DNA from: Succinivibrionaceae bacterium UBA3769
GTDB taxonomy: Bacteria > Pseudomonadota > Gammaproteobacteria > Enterobacterales > Succinivibrionaceae
Assembly: GCA_002372325.1 (NCBI GenBank)
Contig: DFFT01000090.1
Span: forward strand, 1 to 6,183
Length of the DNA: 6,183 nucleotides
Reading direction: 5' to 3'
The position numbers were made by a program, and so were the translations under genes. The notes under the pieces are model-generated. The model worked only from the letters and a program-made list of their open reading frames with translations. It searched no databases and was not told where the DNA came from. Position 1 is the first letter of the stretch. The number at the start of each line of letters is the position of its first letter. Below are positions 1-6,183 of this stretch, piece after piece.

Positions 1-42
1 AAAGGCAGCAAGAGAGTGATGGAATTAAGAATCGGGATTTAT

Positions 43-47
43 GGAGG
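43..47 (+). promoter_or_regulatory. Shine-Dalgarno site that fixes the GrpB start
   Basis: GGAGG lies 8 bases upstream of the ATG at 56. It overlaps the earlier in-frame ATG at 41, which has no comparable site before it (upstream bases AAGAATCGGGATTT). This argues for translation starting at 56. Confidence 0.75.
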
Positions 48-55
48 CCTTTGGC

Positions 56-622
56 ATGGGAAAAGATTTATCTAAAATGACATTGGAAGAGTTATGGGCA
101 TTGTTTCCCATCTTTCTTGTGCCGCACGATGATCGGTGGAAAGATAGCTTCAATGAGATCAGGCAAACGCTGACCGGTCTTTTAGTTGCTCAGCCTGTTG
201 CGCGGATCAGTCATATCGGAAGCACCGCCATTCAGGGAATATGGGCCAAGAATATCGTGGATGTGATGGCTGAGATTCCCTGCAGCGCCGACATGAAAGA
301 TTTGGCGCGGATACTGGAACAGAACGGCTTTACCATCATGTCCTCCGGGGCAAACCGCATTTCCCTCAACAGGGGATATACTGAAAACGGATTTGCTGAC
401 AGGGTGTATCACATCCATCTGCGCTACGCCGGGGACAATGAAGAACTGTACTTCCGTGATTATTTGAATGAGCATCCTGCCGTGGCAAAGGAATATGAAA
501 CCTTGAAGCTCAGGCTTTGGAAGCAATATGAGCATGACCGGGATGCCTATACCTATGCCAAGACAGCTTTCATCTCCGAATGGACGGCAAAAGCCCGCAA
601 AGAATATGGAGACCGCTACTGA
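56..622 (+). CDS. GrpB-family (UPF0157) nucleotidyltransferase-fold protein
   Basis: This is a full-length GrpB-family protein of 188 residues. The family has a nucleotidyltransferase-like fold; its substrate is not firmly established, and the protein is expected in the cytoplasm. Seen in the sequence, numbered from the Met at 56: the family signature HIGSTAIQGIWAK at about 53-65, an Asp in NIVDVM at about 69, and the C-terminal hallmarks HIHLRYAG, LYFRDYLNEHP and LWKQYEHDRDAY at about 119-165. The first Met in the frame is at 41, but 56 is preferred. A perfect GGAGG at 43-47 sits 8 bases before it, and MGKDLSKMTLEELW matches how this subfamily usually begins. In-frame stops at 17 and 26 exclude a longer form. 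Two positions that are usually Pro in the signature (GSTAxPG and AKP) are Gln and Asn here. The frame is otherwise intact. The family call is firm and the function is not. Confidence 0.92.
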   Translation: MGKDLSKMTLEELWALFPIFLVPHDDRWKDSFNEIRQTLTGLLVAQPVARISHIGSTAIQGIWAKNIVDVMAEIPCSADMKDLARILEQNGFTIMSSGANRISLNRGYTENGFADRVYHIHLRYAGDNEELYFRDYLNEHPAVAKEYETLKLRLWKQYEHDRDAYTYAKTAFISEWTAKARKEYGDRY

Positions 623-649
623 CGGCTTCCCGTTTGTGCCGTAACTTTT
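622..649 (+). terminator. Weak hairpin directly after the GrpB stop
   Basis: ACGGC (622-626) can pair with GCCGT (638-642) across an 11-base loop, and AACTTTT follows. The stem is only five pairs and the T run is short. It may be a weak terminator for the GrpB gene or may be chance. Confidence 0.3.
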
Positions 650-913
650 CGTATGCGGACTGTTAACAAGCGGCCCAGCCAGCCGCGGAAAACAACAAAC
701 CGTTACAGTGTCAGGAGAAGCCTGCTCTGCTATCCTGCTCAACTTCCTGGCCTTAGCTATTCTGGTTATGAATATCGGAAAAGCCGGGGGAAAAGCCGGG
801 AAACTACAGAACAACTGGATGAGTTGTTAAGCGGTGAATGGTTCGGTCGGGTGAATGGCAAGCGGCTAATGATGAGTATCCGGCAGGAAATACAAACCGG
901 GCAGGAGAACTGC
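650..913 (+). other. Spacer with no defensible gene
   Basis: Frame 2 stays open from the GrpB stop through 1006, but its translation before 914 is rich in Arg, Ser and Pro and looks non-coding up to about 800. In frame 3, about 723-827 reads as a short hydrophobic stretch (SAILLNFLALAILVMNIG) followed by a basic tail and a stop at 828-830. It has no start codon or ribosome site. The stretch may be remnant coding sequence or plain spacer. I see no RNA gene, repeat or convincing promoter. Confidence 0.4.
903..907 (+). promoter_or_regulatory. Probable ribosome binding site of the DUF6273-like gene
   Basis: AGGAG lies 6 bases before the ATG at 914. A second purine run, GGGAGG at 916-921, lies 4 bases before an in-frame ATG at 926. 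A third in-frame ATG is at 938. The start is therefore one of 914, 926 or 938, and 914 has the best spacing. Confidence 0.5.
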
Positions 914-1486
914 ATGGGAGGCGGCATGAACAATTTGATGACAGGCGATTATGTTAAGTTCGGAAGCTCCCCCCCCAGAATAACATTGCGGTCAAAGAGT
1001 CCATAGAATGGCTTGTTCTGGATGTTAACGGCAATGAGGCTCTTCTCGTGAGCCGCTATGGTCTTGACTGCAAAAGGTATCATCATGAGTTTACCGAGAT
1101 TACCTGGGAGAACTGCGATCTCCGGAAGTGGCTTAATGCCGATTTTCTGGAGATGGCGTTTTCCGAAGAGGAACAGCATAGGATCAGGCTCTCGGATGTG
1201 GTGAATGATGGTAACCGGAAATATGGCACCAGCGGCGGAAATAATACCCGGGATCGGATTTTCTGCCTCAGTCTTGCGGAGGCGGAACGGTATTTTAAGA
1301 ATAACGATGAAAGGAAGTGTCAGCCTGCGGCCCTGACCAAAATTCATATCCCCAAGGTTACAGAGAACAATTACTGCTCATGGTGGCTGCGGTCTTCGCA
1401 ATTCCGGACATGAATCCGCCTCCTTTGCATGGGATTGCCCCCTGATCAGGAAAATTGTAAACCTATTTTTTGGGAATCGTCCGTAA
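914..1486 (+). pseudogene. DUF6273-like protein gene, broken by two frameshifts
   Basis: If two frame changes are corrected, the region reads as one protein of about 190 residues resembling the DUF6273 domain. I know no established function for this domain. Frame 2 gives MNNLMTGDYVKFGSSPP, and frame 1 then continues with QNNIAVKESIEWLVLDVNG, LLVSRYGLDC, ITWENCDLRKWLN, GGNNTRDRIFCLS and NNYCSWWLRS. Frame 1 stops at 1411-1413, but frame 2 carries the expected continuation NSGHESASFAWDC and ends GNRP at a stop at 1484-1486. The motif order and the WWLRS ending match the family as I know it. The usual GVRPALW-type end is reduced to GNRP followed by a stop, so the C-terminus also looks worn. The first break falls in eight C at 969-976, where sequencing error or phase variation are alternatives. 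The second break, near 1394-1400, is not in a homopolymer, which favours real decay. A GTG at 1048 could start a 121-residue fragment, but that would cut into the domain. Confidence 0.8.
969..976 (+). repeat. Homopolymer of eight C at the frameshift point
   Basis: An uninterrupted C8 run lies exactly where the reading frame of the DUF6273-like gene changes. Six C would give FGSSPQ, close to the family's usual FGSYPQ. Nine C would give FGSSPPQ. Eight puts the rest of the gene out of frame and leads to a stop at 1004-1006. Confidence 0.85.
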
Positions 1487-1660
1487 CACATGGAATTCAG
1501 GACGCTAAGGCAGGCGCTAAAATGATATACCCCCTTGAAGAATCAGTGATTCAAAGAAAAATGACGGCTTAAAACCGCGCATTCAGGCGATATTTCAAGA
1601 TTGTTATCACCAGATCCGCGCTGCGGCCATGAATCTCTCTGCGCTGCCGAAAAGAACAGC

Positions 1661-1710
1661 AAAACCGGCAGGACAGGGAATATATCCCCGCAGGCTGCCG
1701 GCTTCTTTTT
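1661..1710 (+). terminator. Probable rho-independent terminator facing right
   Basis: CCGGCA (1665-1670) pairs with TGCCGG (1696-1701). Inside, GGGA (1676-1679) pairs with TCCC (1685-1688), with an unpaired bulge between the two stems. CTTCTTTTT follows at 1702-1710 and AAAA precedes at 1661-1664, so it could act weakly in the other direction too. It lies about 175 bases after the stop of the broken DUF6273-like gene, the only forward gene it could serve in this window. Confidence 0.6.
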
Positions 1711-1786
1711 ATGTATGCTTAAGCAGTAAACGCCTCACCGGGTTTTCTTCCCGCCATGCAAAATATCACCTCCGGATCCGGCCCCC

Positions 1787-1832
1787 GAATAAATAAGCCA
1801 GGCCGCATAAGCTTCGCCCTATGCGGTCTGGC
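1787..1832 (-). terminator. Rho-independent terminator of the large reverse gene
   Basis: The arms at 1797-1809 and 1820-1832 form an uninterrupted 13-pair stem with one G-U pair, around a 10-base loop. Read on the reverse strand, the stem is followed by TTATTTATTC (1787-1796). It begins 36 bases after the TGA of the large gene (1869-1871), which is the right place and direction to end that transcript. Confidence 0.8.
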
Positions 1833-1868
1833 CAGGTCTCATCATCCTCTCGGGGACTTCCGGAATTC

Positions 1869-4800
1869 TCAGAACCGGAGCGTGTGACTTTCAACCTTTA
1901 CCTGCTTCTCGGCGGTTTTGGTGCCGAGCTCGGCAACCATTTTGACGCCGAAGCTGTACTCGCCTTCATGCACATCCTCTGAGGTGTGGAACACGATTTC
2001 AGCCAGCTCAAAGTCCTCGTTTTTAAGGCTCTTCACCAGTCCCTTGTACTGTTCCCCTGGAGCCTGGTCATCCTTGATCTTCCCCCGGAGCGCATGAAGA
2101 GAACTCTTCTTTGCCGTACGGCGGATTTCAAAATCGCTGATGGTTATGTCCCGATCCTTCTGCAGCGCGCTGAGGTAGTTCACAGCCTTGGCGATCTCGT
2201 TCCGGCTGACCCCCAGCTTCTTCAGGGACGCCTTCAGGAAATCAGTGTTTTTCTGCTTCACGTTGTCGCTGCCGCCCTTGTTCTCCGCCATGACTCTGGT
2301 TACCCTTTCGGCAGAGCGCAGGGAGGTTTCCAAAGCGTTGGTTTCGTAGCTCAGGGTGTTTTCAAAATGACACTTTACGCCGCCGGTTACCGACAGAATC
2401 TTCTCCGTGGATTCCCCGAGAGCGACCTCGAAGCTGAACCGAGCATGGGGACCGTCCAGCTTAGAAGCCATGCGTCCGAAGAAGTCGGTAACGGACTCCA
2501 GCAGCTCTCCGGCCTTTTCCGCTCCGGGAAGCTTCTTAAGGAGATAGTCCCTGAGGGAAATCACGTCATTCACGGCGGGTTCCGCCACGGTTCCCGTGGC
2601 AAATCCGGCCAGACATTCCGCAAAGTAGCGATTTCGGTCAGCCTGGAACTTGGCCATGTCGGTGAGTTCTCCCCAGGCTTCTTTTTCTTCGTCGCTGTAG
2701 GGATGATCCCCCATGAGGTTCATGAACTCCTCAGCCATGGGGCCGGTAAGATAATCCTCGGCGGCCTTGTCCGGAGCCAGAGCCGTTTTAATGAACCTGT
2801 CGGCAAAATCCAGAGCGGCTTCCTTCTTCTCATAAGCCTCCTTATCCTCCGGGGACAGGGACTCCTTGTCGGCATCGCCCAGAACGATGTTGCGGGGAGA
2901 CAGGGACACCTCAAACCCGGCATTGGCGTCAAAGGCGGTATGCACGGAATGCCGGTAGTGGTTGACGCCCCGTTCATAGGTCCACTCCGCTTCTGCTCCG
3001 GCGCCGGCGGAAATCTCGGCGGTAACCGGCTTTTTGGCGGAATTGATCTCCTTTCCGGCGATCTTCTGCCCCGCGGCCAGGGGATCGGCCTTGCCGGAGA
3101 TGCTGGCGCCCAGGCTGCCCGTATGACTGCTCTTCACCTCATTGGCTGCGGCCATGTCCTTCTGAGTCAGATCCGCAATCATGATTTTGCTCAGAAATGC
3201 GGCTGCATTGTCCAGATTGTCAAAGGTGACCTCGTAGGTTCTCTGGTAGCCGGCTTTGGCATCGGCCTTGACTTCGGCAATATCGGCATCTCCCGCCTTG
3301 AAACCGCCCTCGGCAAATAACTTGCCCCCCAGGGACGCTCCCATGACAAAGCGGTATTTGCCTTCTCCGTCGGTTTCCACCTGAAGATCCAGGCCGTCGG
3401 TAAGAGCGATGCCCGCCTTAAGCTTCAAGGTATCGTCGTCTGTTCCGGGAATCCTGGGAGCCAGTCCCACCCCGATGGAAAACTCTCCCCTGATGTTATG
3501 AACAATGGCGGAGCCGCTGTCCAGGGATTCCAGCATGGATTTGGCCAGATGGCGGGTTTCCCCGGCGGTCTTCCGGTAAAGAGCCCGGGCGGCGGATTTA
3601 ACCGCCGTGGTCTTGGAAAGACCCTTGAACATGTTCAGAAGCTTCATGTTCTTCATGGCGCGGCCGATCTTCTTGATGCCGGCCCAGATCCGGGATGATT
3701 TTCCGGTATCCCGGCCGTAGATGTCGGACTCCACGGCTCCCAGGACGATATTGCGAAGGGTGTTCTCGTCCAGAGCCGCAAAATCCTTCTTAAGCTCGTT
3801 GACCGCCTGGTCAATAAGCTGATTCTTGGTCAGCTTGCCCTTTCCCTCGTCGCTGAGAAAGGCCTTCTTCATGTCGGCAATGGTTTTAAAGCCGTTCTCG
3901 TAAGCGGTCTTCCGGAGAGCCCGATCCACCATGAAAGAGGCAAAGCGATTCTGCTTCACCGACTGATTCAGAGAAGCGCATTTGGTCAGGCTGAACTCCT
4001 TGAGGCTCTCCATCATGGTGTTCACGAAGAAAATGTTGTCCCGGCTGTAGATGCTGACATTGTCAACCACACCCCGAAACACCGGGTTATGGGATGTGGC
4101 CAGAGATTTTTTGAAAAGTCCCCGGATATCCTTTGCCACGGTTTCCGTAATGCTGTGGCGGGGATCCAGAAGCACCTCGTGCTCATTGTGGGGAACAAGC
4201 ATGGTCACCGCCCGGGCGATATTCAGGGTCTTGTCCCCGGCCAGCTCCGCATTCACCTTGCGGATAAGATCGCTCATGATGTCCCGGGAGGTTCTGGCGG
4301 TGGTTTTGAATTCCCTGACCGCTTCGGCCACGGCGGCCTTGATGGCCTGGCACTTGGCCTTGCCGGCTTCCTTGTCCTTCACAAAGATATTGTTCTCCGG
4401 ATCGAACATCTTCTCGGTGATATTGAGATTTCCGAGCATCTCCATCCTTTGAGTTCTGCCGATGCTTTCCTTTCCGAGACAGTAATCCCGGAGATCGGAA
4501 AGGAGGTAATCCTTCCGGTCCAGCACCTCAAATTCGTCCCGGTGCTGGTACTGCGCCTTATAGACGGTTTTGGCGCCGGTAATCATATTCAGGGCGGCAT
4601 TGATGTCCTTCTTCTTAAGAGCGATTCTGCCTATATCCCCGGCGGTCAGCATGGCGGTTTTGTCAGCGGCCCGGGCGATGGCCTTCTGCATTTTGGCAAA
4701 AAACCGGAAGGCATCCTTGTAGTCCGGAGAGGTCATCACTGATTCCGGAGCCTCGGCCAGAGCCTTGCGGATCTTTTCGGTGCAGGCGGGGTTCAGGAAA

Positions 4801-6183
4801 TCGGATCCCCTGAGTCCCAGGAAGGTTTTGCCCTCGGGAATGAAATCGGTGACCGAGGCTGCTCTGATCTGATTCAGGAAGGACACCAGATAGCCGATTT
4901 CCTTGCCGCCTCTGATGCCGTCCGTGTTCACCAGGAGCTCCTCCACGCTGGACACCGGGCGGAGACCGTTCTTGCCGGCGTTTATGTTGTTAAGATCGGC
5001 AAGATCCTGCAGGCTGAGAGCATTGATGTCATTTCTGCGGTTTTCGATTTCGGCGCGGTTTTCATTTTCGATCTGCTTTACCAGAGCGCCTTCGCCGGCG
5101 AGATAAAGCTCCGTGAGCCGGGGAAGATTGCTGCGGAACCATTCCAGGCGGTCAGCCGGGGTTTCCTGGGCCTCATAGCTCTGGCTCAGGGCGGGATCGC
5201 CCTCGAAGGCTCTTTTAAGATCGATGTTAAGAGCCTGAGCCACCCGGTCTGCCAGATGCACCGCCGGAAGCTTCTTCGCGGCCTCCAGGAAATCGCTGTT
5301 GGCGCAGAGAATGTTGAAGCTGGTGATAAAGCCGCCCGCGGACATGTCATCCATTCTCACGTTCAGGGGATCAAAGCCCTCGTAGCGGGAAATGTCCACC
5401 GGCTTTTCCGGAGAGGTATCTCCCCTGTCGGCAATGCCCATGGCCCTGCGGAATTCGGCATTATCCCGGAAGCCGCCCCCGAAGTTCTCCTGGGAGTCCG
5501 CGGCGTGCTCGGCCCGGAACTGGTGATAGGCGGCTCTCAGGATAAAGCTTTCCATATTCCGGAAGGTCATCTTTCCGCCATGCTCGCTCATGATTCTCTT
5601 AAGCTCGTCCCCGGGATTGCAGACCGCCTGGTAGGCCTTTTTCAGATTATCCAGGCTGATGGAGCCCGGAGTAAGGGGGCCGTTTGCGATATCAAGGCCG
5701 GAAAGCACCGAGGACAGACACTCGAACACATCCTGAGTGAGCTCCAGCTTCTGGGGGAGATGCTCCAGAATGATTTTCTGGGAATCTGACATGCGCTCAG
5801 GGCTGATGCCCTTGATAATGGACAGGAGAAGAGAGCTGTCATCGTTGAGATGGGGATCGAACACCTTGGCGGCAAAGCTGTTAATGGCGGATCTGAAATC
5901 CTGGTCGGAAATGCTGCCCGGCTTCGCGTCGGAAATTTTAAAGTACAGCTTAAGAGCGTCCCTGTCTCCGATAAACTCCCCGAAGAGATCCGCCGAAAAG
6001 CCCAGGGAATCCAGAAGCTTCAGGGTCTCCTGGGGATGCTGCTTCATAAGATCGATGCTCCCCCGTTCCCGGGATCCCGGAGCATAAAGATCCCGGAGGC
6101 CGTCCAGAACGTTTCCGATCAGGGTTTCGTATTTTCTGTCGCCGGAAAACAGCAGCTTCTGATCCTCGGGGGTGAGCTTGGCA
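1869..6183 (-). CDS. Very large protein of unknown family, N-terminus outside the window
   Basis: I do not recognise this protein. The frame is open from the right edge to a TGA at 1869-1871, giving 1,437 visible residues. An ATG at 6047 has GGGGGAG 10 bases upstream, but the 45 codons before it look coding (LTPEDQKLLFSGDRKY and on), so I treat the gene as cut at its 5' end. Numbering from the Met at 6047: residues 1-780 are mainly polar helical sequence with a charged coiled-coil-like piece at about 318-345. Residues 784-838 are strongly basic and amphipathic. Residues 852-1056 are Gly-rich with alternating polar and apolar residues, typical of antiparallel beta strands. Residues 1057-1199 are helical and acidic. 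Beta-like sequence returns at 1200-1236 and at 1345-1392, ending in Phe. I see no obvious transmembrane helix, enzyme motif or Cys cluster. A signal peptide cannot be judged. A secreted or pore-forming protein is one reading, and a scaffold is another. It ends at its own terminator. Confidence 0.85.
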   Translation of the reverse strand, partial: AKLTPEDQKLLFSGDRKYETLIGNVLDGLRDLYAPGSRERGSIDLMKQHPQETLKLLDSLGFSADLFGEFIGDRDALKLYFKISDAKPGSISDQDFRSAINSFAAKVFDPHLNDDSSLLLSIIKGISPERMSDSQKIILEHLPQKLELTQDVFECLSSVLSGLDIANGPLTPGSISLDNLKKAYQAVCNPGDELKRIMSEHGGKMTFRNMESFILRAAYHQFRAEHAADSQENFGGGFRDNAEFRRAMGIADRGDTSPEKPVDISRYEGFDPLNVRMDDMSAGGFITSFNILCANSDFLEAAKKLPAVHLADRVAQALNIDLKRAFEGDPALSQSYEAQETPADRLEWFRSNLPRLTELYLAGEGALVKQIENENRAEIENRRNDINALSLQDLADLNNINAGKNGLRPVSSVEELLVNTDGIRGGKEIGYLVSFLNQIRAASVTDFIPEGKTFLGLRGSDFLNPACTEKIRKALAEAPESVMTSPDYKDAFRFFAKMQKAIARAADKTAMLTAGDIGRIALKKKDINAALNMITGAKTVYKAQYQHRDEFEVLDRKDYLLSDLRDYCLGKESIGRTQRMEMLGNLNITEKMFDPENNIFVKDKEAGKAKCQAIKAAVAEAVREFKTTARTSRDIMSDLIRKVNAELAGDKTLNIARAVTMLVPHNEHEVLLDPRHSITETVAKDIRGLFKKSLATSHNPVFRGVVDNVSIYSRDNIFFVNTMMESLKEFSLTKCASLNQSVKQNRFASFMVDRALRKTAYENGFKTIADMKKAFLSDEGKGKLTKNQLIDQAVNELKKDFAALDENTLRNIVLGAVESDIYGRDTGKSSRIWAGIKKIGRAMKNMKLLNMFKGLSKTTAVKSAARALYRKTAGETRHLAKSMLESLDSGSAIVHNIRGEFSIGVGLAPRIPGTDDDTLKLKAGIALTDGLDLQVETDGEGKYRFVMGASLGGKLFAEGGFKAGDADIAEVKADAKAGYQRTYEVTFDNLDNAAAFLSKIMIADLTQKDMAAANEVKSSHTGSLGASISGKADPLAAGQKIAGKEINSAKKPVTAEISAGAGAEAEWTYERGVNHYRHSVHTAFDANAGFEVSLSPRNIVLGDADKESLSPEDKEAYEKKEAALDFADRFIKTALAPDKAAEDYLTGPMAEEFMNLMGDHPYSDEEKEAWGELTDMAKFQADRNRYFAECLAGFATGTVAEPAVNDVISLRDYLLKKLPGAEKAGELLESVTDFFGRMASKLDGPHARFSFEVALGESTEKILSVTGGVKCHFENTLSYETNALETSLRSAERVTRVMAENKGGSDNVKQKNTDFLKASLKKLGVSRNEIAKAVNYLSALQKDRDITISDFEIRRTAKKSSLHALRGKIKDDQAPGEQYKGLVKSLKNEDFELAEIVFHTSEDVHEGEYSFGVKMVAELGTKTAEKQVKVESHTLRF

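Larger units (their letters stand above)
1487..1868. other. Convergent intergenic gap
   Basis: No frame here looks coding, and I see no tRNA or other RNA gene. The gap separates the ends of two convergent genes. It holds two terminator-like hairpins, listed separately, and a small inverted repeat, GAATCA-G-TGATTC, at 1540-1552 with no T run after it. The rest is unexplained. Confidence 0.6.

Noticed and set aside
1..80. Possible 3' ends of an upstream gene overlapping GrpB (frame 1 open to 75, frame 3 open to 80)
   Set aside because: Both frames are too short to judge, and neither translation is recognisable. An overlap with the GrpB start cannot be confirmed.
182..814. A 210-codon reverse frame over the GrpB gene
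   Set aside because: It is the antisense shadow of a well-recognised GrpB gene. The translation resembles no protein family.
949..1347. A 132-codon reverse frame over the DUF6273-like region
   Set aside because: It is antisense to a region whose forward translation matches DUF6273 motifs.
1540..1552. Inverted repeat GAATCA-G-TGATTC as an operator or terminator
   Set aside because: The arms are only six pairs around one base, there is no T run, and it lies downstream of genes in a convergent gap.
1986..3320. A 444-codon open frame on the + strand opposite the large gene
   Set aside because: It lies wholly antisense to a much longer reverse-strand frame with better protein-like sequence. Long shadow frames are expected opposite a gene with strong third-position bias. 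Its translation has no recognisable domain.
4089..4742. A 217-codon + strand frame, with other similar frames at 4051-4452, 5256-5789 and 5737-6087
   Set aside because: All are antisense shadows of the large gene. They have no ribosome sites of note and low-complexity, Gly/Leu/His-rich translations.

Overview
The window holds two forward-strand genes on the left, one intact and one broken. A very large reverse-strand gene fills the right two thirds and runs off the right edge. The GrpB-like protein and the DUF6273-type protein both resemble families that are common in gut Clostridia such as Lachnospiraceae. An anaerobic, gut-associated bacterium is therefore the best guess for the host. This rests on family resemblance only. 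The large gene looks richer in G+C than the left part and gives no taxonomic signal I can recognise.

Layout, left to right. Bases 56-622 (+) encode a GrpB-family protein of 188 residues behind a strong ribosome binding site. Bases 623-913 hold no gene I can defend. Bases 914-1486 (+) hold a DUF6273-like gene that reads as one protein only if two frameshifts are corrected. One lies in a run of eight C at 969-976 and the other near 1394-1400. Bases 1487-1868 are a convergent gap with two terminator-like hairpins, one facing each way. Bases 1869-6183 (-) are one uninterrupted frame of 1,437 visible codons, and its true start lies outside the window.

The large protein is the point of interest. 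I recognise no family in its sequence. It has a long helical N-terminal part and then a strongly cationic amphipathic stretch. After that come glycine-rich alternating beta-strand segments interrupted by helical insertions, and it ends in beta strands with a C-terminal Phe. This resembles in outline a large secreted or pore-forming protein with a beta-barrel-like C-terminal half, but that is inference from sequence pattern. The left genes and the large gene converge and end at separate terminators. Nothing in the window suggests that they act together.
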